This document shows, one piece after another, positions 1 to 5,750 of a stretch of 6,263 bases of DNA; position 1 is the stretch's first letter; each line of letters opens with the position of its first letter. The stretch is from contig UREO01000182.1 in assembly GCA_900546895.1 (NCBI GenBank), positions 1-6,263 of the forward strand. Reading direction: 5' to 3'. A model generated the notes under the pieces. It was not told the DNA's origin and made no database searches. It saw only the letters and a program-made list of their open reading frames with translations. The position numbers and the translations under genes were made by a program. The stretch is from an uncultured Oscillospiraceae bacterium. Lineage in GTDB: Bacteria > Bacillota > Clostridia > Oscillospirales > Acutalibacteraceae.

Positions 1-1089
1 GTAACGGCCGCCCACACAAACCATGACCCCGTGAAATTTCGGTTTGTACTCTTCCATTTCGCCCGTGCCAGTAAGGGCAACGATGATATTTTTCGCAGCG
101 ACGCCGGAGCTTTGCTCGCAGTTTTCCACCAGCTGCGGGACCGGCATCTTTTCGCCTTCCGGCGTATAAAGGATATCGTCGCCGACAACATAGACGTTTG
201 GATTATCCACGGAACGCAGGTAAGCGTCGGTCTGGATTCTTCCGCGGCGGGCCGACTGGAGCACCTTAGCCGCCTCGCCCGCGATTTCGGCGCTTTCGAT
301 TCCCGCCGTCCAGATTACGGTACCGACAGTTTCGCGGGTCACCGTCTCTCCGCTCTTGATTTCAATGTAATCTTTGCCAATGCTGACAACGCCGGCGTTC
401 AGCTTGAGTCCAACGCCCATTTTGGAAAGGCGTCTTTCTATTTTGTCGGAAAGTTTGTCAGGTAAAACAGGCACGATGCGCGACAGAACATCCACGTCGT
501 AAATCGTGACAAGGGAACGGTCTATTTCGTATTTGTCGCAGAGGACCGGCACATACTCGGCCAGCTCTCCCACCATTTCAATTCCCGTAAAGCCCGCGCC
601 CACGACATAAAACGTAAGCAGCTTTTTCTTTTCTTCCGGATTGGTCTCGCGGGCGGCCTTTCTGAAGAACTCGTGGATATGATCCTTCAGATGCACGGCA
701 TCGTCGTACGACCACAGCGTGTGGGCGTATTCCTCCGCTCCCGGGATACCGAAAAAAGTGGGTTTGGAGCCGGCCGCAAGCACAAGATAATCGTAACTGT
801 AGCTTTCGCTGGTTCCGGTTACGGACTTCTGCTCAAAATCAATGGACTGAATCGTATCCAGCTTGACGTTTACCTTTCTTCCGGCAAACACCCTGCTGAG
901 GCTGATCTTAACGCTGTCTTCATCTACCCTTCCGGCAGCCACCTCGTGCAGTTCGGTCAGCATGGTGTGGAACGGATTTTTATCAATAATGGTAATGCTG
1001 ACCTCTTGCTTTTTCAGCCGTTTGGCCAATTTTTTTGCGGTCAGCAGTCCCGAATAACCCGCACCGATAATCACGATTTTTTTCTCCAT
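1..1089 (-). CDS. NDH-2-like FAD-dependent NADH oxidoreductase (3' end outside window)
   Basis: This is the N-terminal 363 residues of a pyridine nucleotide-disulfide oxidoreductase of the type II NADH dehydrogenase family, which passes electrons from NADH through FAD to an acceptor, usually a membrane quinone. Residues 5-14 carry the FAD-binding GxGxxG (IIGAGYSG), followed by the acidic strand end IID at 34-36 and the family block HTMLTELHEVAAGRV at 41-55. ATG..GSKP-type residues lie near 103-110 (LVLAAGSKP). A second Rossmann motif for NADH is at 162-169 (VVGAGFTG), WTAGIE at 260-265, and the FAD-contacting VGDD at 302-305. The usual AQ quinone-site motif is replaced by VPQLVENCEQ at 317-326, so the electron acceptor is uncertain. 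The ATG at 1089 is preceded by AAAGAGGA with 5 bases of spacing. The reading frame runs open off the left edge at FHGVMVCVGGRY. The family is certain, the physiological acceptor is not. Confidence 0.93.
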   Translation of the reverse strand, partial: MEKKIVIIGAGYSGLLTAKKLAKRLKKQEVSITIIDKNPFHTMLTELHEVAAGRVDEDSVKISLSRVFAGRKVNVKLDTIQSIDFEQKSVTGTSESYSYDYLVLAAGSKPTFFGIPGAEEYAHTLWSYDDAVHLKDHIHEFFRKAARETNPEEKKKLLTFYVVGAGFTGIEMVGELAEYVPVLCDKYEIDRSLVTIYDVDVLSRIVPVLPDKLSDKIERRLSKMGVGLKLNAGVVSIGKDYIEIKSGETVTRETVGTVIWTAGIESAEIAGEAAKVLQSARRGRIQTDAYLRSVDNPNVYVVGDDILYTPEGEKMPVPQLVENCEQSSGVAAKNIIVALTGTGEMEEYKPKFHGVMVCVGGRY

Positions 1090-1171
1090 AGCAATCCTCT
1101 TTCAAAATAAAGAATAATTTACAGGAAAACCTGACAAGAATCCTAATATATATATAACATACCTCGACAAT

Positions 1172-1199
1172 ATTATAACAAGCAATTTTAATAAGTCAA
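1172..1199 (-). promoter_or_regulatory. Strong sigma-A-type promoter of the NDH-2-like gene
   Basis: Reading the minus strand, TTGACT (1199-1194) is followed after 16 bases by a perfect TATAAT (1177-1172). A TG dinucleotide one base before the -10 box makes it an extended -10 (TGTTATAAT). The predicted start of transcription is near 1165, giving a leader of about 75 bases before the ATG at 1089. The leader contains a small inverted repeat, CAGG-AAAA-CCTG at 1122-1133, too short to assign a role. I see no obvious Rex-type operator (TTGTGAA/TTCACAA) next to the promoter. Its near-consensus form suggests vegetative rather than sporulation expression, independent of the germination operon upstream. 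Confidence 0.72.
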
Positions 1200-1348
1200 T
1201 ATGTGTAAATTGATAAGTAATGCCGCCATATTGTTGAAAAAATAAAGCAATATCCTTCAATGAGACAAATTTATAAATGCAGATAATAGGAATTAATATT
1301 ATTTTATTAAGAAAAACGCGATGTAATTGTTTCCTATTTGAAATTGTT

Positions 1349-1375
1349 TTTCTATCGTGAGACATACGATAAAAA
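1349..1375. repeat. Short inverted repeat in the AT-rich gap
   Basis: TATCGT (1353-1358) and ACGATA (1366-1371) are perfect complements around the 7-base loop GAGACAT. After one C/A mismatch the stem can extend by three T-A pairs (1349-1351 with 1373-1375). Neither side carries a clean T-run, so it is not a typical intrinsic terminator. It lies about 150 bases upstream of the NDH-2-like gene's promoter. It could be a protein-binding site or a chance structure in AT-rich DNA. Confidence 0.35.
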
Positions 1376-1450
1376 TTTAACTTTTTAAAAAAAAATTCAA
1401 ATTTCCAATTCAGCATCTAAGAATTCTGAGCAAAACAATCCGTTCCTGCC

Positions 1451-1481
1451 CCCCGCTTGGCGATTGAAACATGCAGCGGGG
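1451..1481 (-). terminator. GC-rich hairpin downstream of the germination operon (possible terminator)
   Basis: CCCCGCT (1451-1457) and AGCGGGG (1475-1481) form a perfect 7-bp GC-rich stem around a 17-base loop, starting 31 bases past the stop codon of the B subunit gene. In the minus direction the stem is not followed at once by a U-run; only GGATTGTTTTG comes about 10 bases later. On the plus strand seven Ts (1492-1498) follow 10 bases after the stem, but no plus-strand gene leads into it. It is the best candidate for ending the operon, but it is imperfect as an intrinsic terminator. Confidence 0.35.
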
Positions 1482-1512
1482 ATTAAATATCTTTTTTTCC
1501 GGAAACTTTATG

Positions 1513-2613
1513 TTATGCGGGCTTTTCTGCCGTTCCTTCCTTTACACGCGCTTTCATCTCACCGCCTATCCAGATCATGACGGGGATGACGATTTGGAAA
1601 GGAATGGCATAAACTTTATAGATGTCCAGAAAGGTAATCATTTCCATGGTGTTTTGGAAAAGAACGCTGCACAGGGCCAACATGCTAAGGCTGACCGGGA
1701 GCGTCAGCTTCTTGCAATCCTGTATATTGAACAGACTGGCTAATCCTTTAGAAGCCGCTAAAAGGCAAAGCGAAATTTTGGTGATCCCGCCCAAAATAAA
1801 ATTTGTTGAGATAAAACCTTCCACTCTTGCAAGAAAGTCGCTGATACTGATGATTCTGGCGGCCGAATAAGAAGGGAACATTTCCGTTTCCAGCATAGCG
1901 GAACCCAACGCCGCGACATTTCTCAACGCGACAATCAGCATAATCAGGGCCCCCAGCACCTCCCCCAAAACATAGATTTTGAAAGGGCTGTCCTCCTTTT
2001 TTACAGAATCGGCCAAAGTCAAAAAAAGCACCGTTTCAACAAACGGGAAAGTAAAAAGCTCATAGGAGCCTGTCAGTATCGTTTTCGTACTGTGTTCCAT
2101 AACAGGAAGGAAATGATTCATATCCAACCGATTGTATAACAGAATGATCGTAAGAAACATAATGGAAACAATAATTACCAGACTTACCAGCGACCACTTT
2201 CCTAAAACTTCCGCTCCGCTTCTTGCCATATAGGTGGTAACCAAAATCATTACAATCATCAGCGCAAGCTGCGGTGTTTCCGGCATAGCGGTTGTTTCTA
2301 CAAACTCTGAAAAATTCCGCAGGACCAATGCCCCCAGATGAAGCGCGTACCAGGTAATCAGAACGGTAAAAATTTTGCCGGCAATTTTCCCAAATAGGAT
2401 TTCGGTCACCTCAAAAATATTTTTTTCCGGAAACAGCTTGATTATTTTTGCGTATATCAGAATCATCGGAATAACAATGATCTGTGACAGGATCACGGAA
2501 ATCCAGGAATCCTGCCCCGCTTCGGAGTTCCCCCCCAGCACGACACTGCTTCCGCAGATATAAACGACAATAATACAGATGGCCTGACGCATTGAGAGGT
2601 ACTGTCTCTTCAT
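1513..2613 (-). CDS. gerKB: Spore germinant receptor B subunit (GerAB/GerKB family)
   Basis: This is an integral membrane protein of 366 residues, the usual family length, belonging to the spore permease branch of the amino acid/polyamine/organocation (APC) transporter superfamily. B subunits are thought to bind the germinant in the spore inner membrane. Roughly ten hydrophobic segments are visible (about 10-28, 38-58, 82-100, 115-130, 141-160, 187-202, 214-232, 268-296, 305-319, 335-350). Family landmarks include LSMRQ near the start, the FPFVETVLFLTLAD stretch (189-202) and FPSYSAARIISISDFLARVEG (246-266). The tail is short and charged. It is the last gene of the operon, 44 bases after the D gene. 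The ATG at 2613 has only a distant AAAGGA (11-12 bases away) or a weak AGG at 5 bases, with an imperfect palindrome GGAACAGGTTCC between, so translation may be weaker than for A and C. The K-type symbol is provisional, chosen because A-C-B order is gerK-like. Confidence 0.93.
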   Translation of the reverse strand: MKRQYLSMRQAICIIVVYICGSSVVLGGNSEAGQDSWISVILSQIIVIPMILIYAKIIKLFPEKNIFEVTEILFGKIAGKIFTVLITWYALHLGALVLRNFSEFVETTAMPETPQLALMIVMILVTTYMARSGAEVLGKWSLVSLVIIVSIMFLTIILLYNRLDMNHFLPVMEHSTKTILTGSYELFTFPFVETVLFLTLADSVKKEDSPFKIYVLGEVLGALIMLIVALRNVAALGSAMLETEMFPSYSAARIISISDFLARVEGFISTNFILGGITKISLCLLAASKGLASLFNIQDCKKLTLPVSLSMLALCSVLFQNTMEMITFLDIYKVYAIPFQIVIPVMIWIGGEMKARVKEGTAEKPA

Positions 2614-2657
2614 CGGAACCTGTTCCTTTCCATGTTCATCGCTGCAATTTCAGTATT

Positions 2658-2879
2658 TTACGGTTTATAAAAGGTTTCAATAATCTTCCGGATGGGGCCG
2701 GAGGGACCGGGAAGTACAATATCAAACGTATACAGAATCAGCACACAAAAACTGGCTATGAGAAGTACGGAATAAATCCAGGTGATCTTTTTTTCACCTT
2801 TCTTTACGACAGGAATGAAATCAGTCAGAATAATGACCAAATATAAACCGGTTACAATAAACGTCATCAAGGGTCTCAC
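2658..2879 (-). CDS. Small two-helix germinant receptor accessory protein (D subunit type)
   Basis: This encodes a 73-residue protein with two clear membrane segments, about residues 5-24 and 33-54, separated by a basic loop (KKGEKK, 26-31). It ends in a Pro/Gly-rich amphipathic tail (LPGPSGPIRKIIETF). Size, topology and position match the 'D' proteins of Bacillus germinant receptor operons, described as about 75 residues with two transmembrane helices and shown to modulate receptor function. They are unrelated to the lipoprotein GerD. The gene sits between the C and B genes, 6 bases after the C stop codon, so it is surely co-transcribed. The start drawn here is GTG at 2879. An in-frame ATG at 2867 (69 residues), with GGGTGAG about 7 bases upstream, is an equally reasonable start. 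The D assignment comes from size, topology and context plus the C-terminal P-S-PI pattern, not from an alignment. Confidence 0.8.
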   Translation of the reverse strand: MRPLMTFIVTGLYLVIILTDFIPVVKKGEKKITWIYSVLLIASFCVLILYTFDIVLPGPSGPIRKIIETFYKP

Positions 2880-2885
2880 CCACTT

Positions 2886-4028
2886 TCAACTGTGCTTGAG
2901 AAAGGCGGTATTGAGTATATTCACTTTAGACTGCACTTCTACCTGGATCGTCGGAAAGATTTTATCCCACTGCGGTCCCAACTGCTTCCAAAGGTTCAGG
3001 TCCTTCTTATAAATCATTTCTCCAAATCCGAAAATATCCGAGTTATATTCTTTCTGAACTTTGTGAACGACGTCCTCGGTCTTCTCTTTAATCATTTTCT
3101 GCGTTTCCTGCTCAATTTTTCCGGTTGTTTTTTTATCAAGCAGATCCGTATCCGCTTCCGATTCGTCCACAAAGGCCCTGGTCTCGATCTGAAGCGTCAC
3201 TTTCAGTTTTCCATCCGAATAAGAATAAGATGTTTTCGTTGTGCTTTTTGAAATTTCGAGCGATATGTCCGGAGTATTTTGACCCGTCGAGGATACGGTC
3301 AGGATTCCGCCGTGAAGGGCATCCACCGCAAATAAATAATATTTGCTCTCCTCCGGGGACAGATACCCTACCAGTTTATTCCCTTTGAAAACCGCCTCGC
3401 CGTCTGCTTCCACCACCATTACATCATCGTTTTCCACATTGCGGAAAACCGGAAGGGTAAGGGAACGGCCCTCGCTTTTCAGCGTACTGAACGCACGGTA
3501 CACAGGGACGCTTTCGATAGTTCCCACGGTGCTTTGGTCATCATCAAGGATTTTTTTGATTTCATAGGCGACAACCGAATTGTCAAGCCCCTTGAGAGTC
3601 AGAATATCTTTTGCCGTTCTTTCCTCCGAAACGATAACGCCGACCGTTTCACGGCATTCCTCATCGGATAAAAACCAGACAAGCACATTGTCCAGCTTAC
3701 CGCTTTTGGCAACCCCGTTCCCTATGATCAGGATCTCGTTGTTGCCCCAATACAGATTATTGAGCAGTCTTTTTTTTGCATTTCTGACTGCGTCCATCAC
3801 CGTTTTCCCCTTTGACTCCACAAGCTTGGATTTGGTTCCTGTTCCCTTTTCTGTTGCGGTCAGATCAATGATTTCGCAGCTGATCAAATACTCCTGGGTA
3901 TCCGGATCAAGATCGATTCCCACTGCTGCAACAATCGTTATTTCGTTCAGCCCCCGGTAACTCCAGCAGCCCGACAGGCAAAACAGCAGAACCAAACTCA
4001 TCATCAGGCAGACTGTTTTCTTACTCAT
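2886..4028 (-). CDS. gerKC: Spore germinant receptor C subunit, lipoprotein (Ger(x)C family)
   Basis: This is a lipoprotein of 380 residues, typical for the family, anchored to the outer face of the spore inner membrane as part of the receptor complex. A signal peptide (residues 1-20: KK, then a hydrophobic core) ends in the lipobox LSGC, so Cys21 is the lipidated residue. The mature protein starts with the family signature CWSYRGLNE (21-29), followed by AAVGIDLD. Other recognisable family blocks are YWGNNEILIIGNGVAKSG (93-110), EECRETV near 123-129, and GEAVFKGNKLVGYLSPEESKYY (210-231). The C-terminal domain contains a charged helical stretch (303-327). The ATG at 4028 lies inside the end of the A gene (8-base overlap) and has GGAGG with 5 bases of spacing within A's last codons, indicating translational coupling. 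No key feature is missing. Confidence 0.95.
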   Translation of the reverse strand: MSKKTVCLMMSLVLLFCLSGCWSYRGLNEITIVAAVGIDLDPDTQEYLISCEIIDLTATEKGTGTKSKLVESKGKTVMDAVRNAKKRLLNNLYWGNNEILIIGNGVAKSGKLDNVLVWFLSDEECRETVGVIVSEERTAKDILTLKGLDNSVVAYEIKKILDDDQSTVGTIESVPVYRAFSTLKSEGRSLTLPVFRNVENDDVMVVEADGEAVFKGNKLVGYLSPEESKYYLFAVDALHGGILTVSSTGQNTPDISLEISKSTTKTSYSYSDGKLKVTLQIETRAFVDESEADTDLLDKKTTGKIEQETQKMIKEKTEDVVHKVQKEYNSDIFGFGEMIYKKDLNLWKQLGPQWDKIFPTIQVEVQSKVNILNTAFLKHS

Positions 4029-5592
4029 GTTTTCCTCCGTTGCTTTCTCCGGGACTGCTCTTCATCCGCACAAGATTGTTTGTCATTGACTTTGTTCTGG
4101 TAAGCATATCCCACCACGGCGCCCTGATAAAGGTATCCTTGATTTCCTGGAATTGAAGCGCGCCTCTAAAGGTAAGCTGAGGGATTCCAAACGAGTGCAG
4201 ATTCAGAATATGAATCAACACGGCCGAAAGACCCAGCACAAATCCGAACAAGCCAAAACAGGTAGCCATAGACAGCAGGAACAGACGCGTATAAATCACC
4301 GGCGCGTTCATTTTAGGAACCAGCAGGCCGGTAATTCCCGTAAGCGCAACGACAATAATCATCGGAGCGGCCACCAGCTTTGCATCCACGGCAGCCTGTC
4401 CGATAACCAGAGCGCCGACAATGCTGAGCGGCTGTCCGATATTGGAAGGCATCCGGATTCCGGTTTCACGCAGAATATCAAATACGGCAAGCATAATAAA
4501 CGCTTCCGCGGCGGCGGGAAGCGGCACGCTCTTTCTGGAACTGGCAATACTGATTAAAAGCTGGGTAGGCAGCATCTGCTGCTGAAATGCCACAATCGCA
4601 ACATAAAGCGCCGGGACACCGATCGTCAGGAAAAACCCCGTAAGACGCAGGAACCGGGACAGCGAAGAATAATAAAAGCTCAGGTAATAGTCCTCACTGC
4701 TCTGAAAATTTTCAATGAAAAGATAAGGAACAGTCAGGACGACCGGCGTTCCATCCAGAAAAATGGCGATCCTGCCTTCCAGAAGCTTTCCCACGACGAC
4801 GTCGGGGCGTTCCGTATACCCTGTCGTGCGGAAAGGGGACCACATGGAATCCCTGATCAGCTCGGTAATGTAATTGGTGTCCAGAACTCCGTCGATATCG
4901 ATCAGCTCAAGACGGCGGTAAAGCTCTTTCAAAATGTTTTTGTTGACAATTTTATCAATATAGCAGATACAGGCTTTGGTCCTTGTAATTCTGCCCATTG
5001 TGGTAAATTTCATTTTCAGCTCATTGGTGCGTACTTTGCGGCGGACCATCGAAAGATTCTGGAGCAGGGATTCATTAAACCCCTCTCTGGGACCCGAAAG
5101 GATTTTTTCATTCTCCGGCTCATCCATAGAGCGGGTCGTAAAGCCTTTGGTATTCAGAATAACGGCTTCCTCCGAGCCCTCCACAAATAAAATGGTGTCG
5201 CCGTAGGTGACGGACTCCACAATTTCTTTCATTTCCTTCGTCTTTTTGATTTCATTGACGAAAACGACGTTTTCGATCAGATCGTCAGCGAGATGCCCGT
5301 CCGGATGACCGCCCGCCGCGTCGGAAAGCATCAGCGGCTTCATGATATTTTCGTTGATGGTCTCGAAATTGACCACGCCGTCGCAGTAGACGATGCAGTA
5401 TTTCAGGTTTTTATCATGCCTGTTCTGAAAATACCTGACAATCAGGATGTCCACGTCGGTAAAAAGCTTTTTGATAATTTCCACATTGCTTTTCATGGAA
5501 CGGCTTAAACTGTTTTCATCCAACCCCTTATTGAAATGCTCAACCTGTTCTGTTACAACCGTGTTTTTTCTTTTTGATGAGAAATGAAACAT
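4021..5592 (-). CDS. gerKA: Spore germinant receptor A subunit (GerAA/GerKA family)
   Basis: With the start at 5592 this protein has 523 residues. A subunits combine a soluble N-terminal domain in the spore core with a C-terminal membrane domain and are required for nutrient germination. Residues 1-300 form the soluble part, with the family motif GPREGFNESL (167-176) followed by RRKVRTNELK (184-193), DGVLDTNYITELI (234-246) and the highly conserved block TGYTERPDVVVGKLLEGRIAIFLDGTP, running from 257 to 283. Membrane segments follow at about 314-338, 361-374, 387-405, 408-425 and 432-462. The block from 346 to 388 (ISIASSRKSVPLP and GIRMPSNIGQP) is canonical. The frame extends upstream to a GTG at 5670 (549 residues), but that start lacks a good ribosome binding site and adds an atypical N-terminus. 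The ATG at 5592 has GGAGG 7 bases upstream. It is the first gene of the operon. Which nutrient it detects cannot be told from sequence. Confidence 0.95.
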   Translation of the reverse strand: MFHFSSKRKNTVVTEQVEHFNKGLDENSLSRSMKSNVEIIKKLFTDVDILIVRYFQNRHDKNLKYCIVYCDGVVNFETINENIMKPLMLSDAAGGHPDGHLADDLIENVVFVNEIKKTKEMKEIVESVTYGDTILFVEGSEEAVILNTKGFTTRSMDEPENEKILSGPREGFNESLLQNLSMVRRKVRTNELKMKFTTMGRITRTKACICYIDKIVNKNILKELYRRLELIDIDGVLDTNYITELIRDSMWSPFRTTGYTERPDVVVGKLLEGRIAIFLDGTPVVLTVPYLFIENFQSSEDYYLSFYYSSLSRFLRLTGFFLTIGVPALYVAIVAFQQQMLPTQLLISIASSRKSVPLPAAAEAFIMLAVFDILRETGIRMPSNIGQPLSIVGALVIGQAAVDAKLVAAPMIIVVALTGITGLLVPKMNAPVIYTRLFLLSMATCFGLFGFVLGLSAVLIHILNLHSFGIPQLTFRGALQFQEIKDTFIRAPWWDMLTRTKSMTNNLVRMKSSPGESNGGKHE

Positions 5593-5599
5593 ATCCGAT

Positions 5600-5604
5600 C
5601 CTCC
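5600..5604 (-). promoter_or_regulatory. Ribosome binding site that fixes the A subunit start
   Basis: On the minus strand a perfect GGAGG (5604-5600) stands 7 bases before the ATG at 5592. The longer frame beginning with GTG at 5670 has no comparable site, and the protein from 5592 starts MFHFSSKRKN, a basic N-terminus usual for GerA proteins. This decides the start in favour of 5592. Confidence 0.85.
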
Positions 5605-5609
5605 GCGTG

Positions 5610-5621
5610 AAACAATTGTTT
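5610..5621. repeat. 12-bp perfect palindrome in the leader of the A subunit gene
   Basis: AAACAATTGTTT is a perfect 12-base palindrome located between the candidate -10 box (5629-5623) and the ribosome binding site of the A subunit gene. It spans the predicted transcription start near 5616. That position would suit an operator, but AT-rich palindromes of this length are not rare, and I do not recognise it as the site of a known regulator. Confidence 0.3.
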
Positions 5622-5622
5622 T

Positions 5623-5651
5623 TATTATTGCATCATCGTGAGAAAATATGT
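5623..5651 (-). promoter_or_regulatory. Candidate sigma-F/G-type promoter of the germination operon
   Basis: Germinant receptor operons in Bacillus are transcribed by forespore sigma-G, with consensus near GHATR at -35 and CATNHTA at -10. On the minus strand, ACATA (5651-5647) is followed after 17 bases by AATAATA (5629-5623); each differs from consensus only at its first base. Transcription would start near 5616, leaving a leader of about 24 bases that still includes the GGAGG. The fit is plausible in place and spacing but not strong. Confidence 0.4.
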
Positions 5652-5689
5652 AAATTGCGTGAAGTTCCACAAAGCCCTGTCCTGTTTGA

Positions 5690-5719
5690 GTATAATTGTT
5701 TCTGTTTTATGCAGACTAT
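5690..5719 (+). promoter_or_regulatory. Candidate promoter of the cis-prenyltransferase gene (sigma-E-like or sigma-A -10 only)
   Basis: Two readings are possible. GTATAAT (5690-5696) followed after 15 bases by CAGACTAT (5712-5719) resembles the mother-cell sigma-E pattern (KMATATT, then CATACAHT), matching 5 of 7 and 6 of 8 bases. It would put the transcript start near 5727, about 24 bases before the ATG. Alternatively, the perfect TATAAT at 5691-5696 is a sigma-A -10 box, but no TTGACA-like -35 sits 16-18 bases upstream. Both readings are tentative. Confidence 0.3.
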
Positions 5720-5750
5720 TCTCTGAAAATCAAACGAATCGGAGAAAAAA

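Larger units (their letters stand above)
1103..1450. other. AT-rich intergenic region without a convincing gene
   Basis: This gap separates the germination operon from the NDH-2-like gene; both are on the minus strand. Hand counting gives 65 G+C in 280 bases (about 23%) for 1141-1420, far below the flanking genes. It holds the NDH-2-like gene's promoter (1172-1199), a small perfect hairpin (1353-1371) and an A-rich run at 1387-1395. One open frame of 104 codons on the minus strand (1416-1102) crosses it, but it lacks a ribosome binding site, is built of AT-rich codons (Lys, Ile, Phe, Leu, Asn) and contains the promoter. I read the region as regulatory or spacer DNA, possibly the remains of decayed sequence. 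Confidence 0.6.

Noticed and set aside
31..1110. Plus-strand open frames of about 145 codons opposite the NDH-2-like gene
   Set aside because: They are antisense shadows of a well-supported minus-strand gene with complete FAD and NADH motifs, and they have no recognisable domains.
1122..1133. CAGG-AAAA-CCTG hairpin in the leader of the NDH-2-like gene as a terminator or riboswitch
   Set aside because: A 4-bp stem is too short, no U-run follows, and the leader of about 75 bases shows no riboswitch core I can recognise.
1102..1416. Minus-strand open frame of 104 codons in the AT-rich gap
   Set aside because: It has no ribosome binding site, its composition follows from AT-rich DNA, and it contains the strong promoter of the next gene. 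I recognise no family.
1461..1470. CGATTGAAAC, which resembles the 3' end of many CRISPR repeats
   Set aside because: It occurs once only, with no repeated unit or spacer pattern around it; it is part of the loop of the hairpin at 1451-1481.
1496..1505. TTTCCGGAAA palindrome just after the B subunit stop codon as a terminator
   Set aside because: A 10-base palindrome without a loop cannot make a stable hairpin, and on the operon strand it is followed by A residues rather than T residues.
4153..4557. Plus-strand open frame of 134 codons opposite the A subunit gene
   Set aside because: It is very rich in Arg, Asn, Gln, His and Lys, as expected from antisense reading of a membrane-domain gene, and lies wholly within a conserved GerA membrane region.
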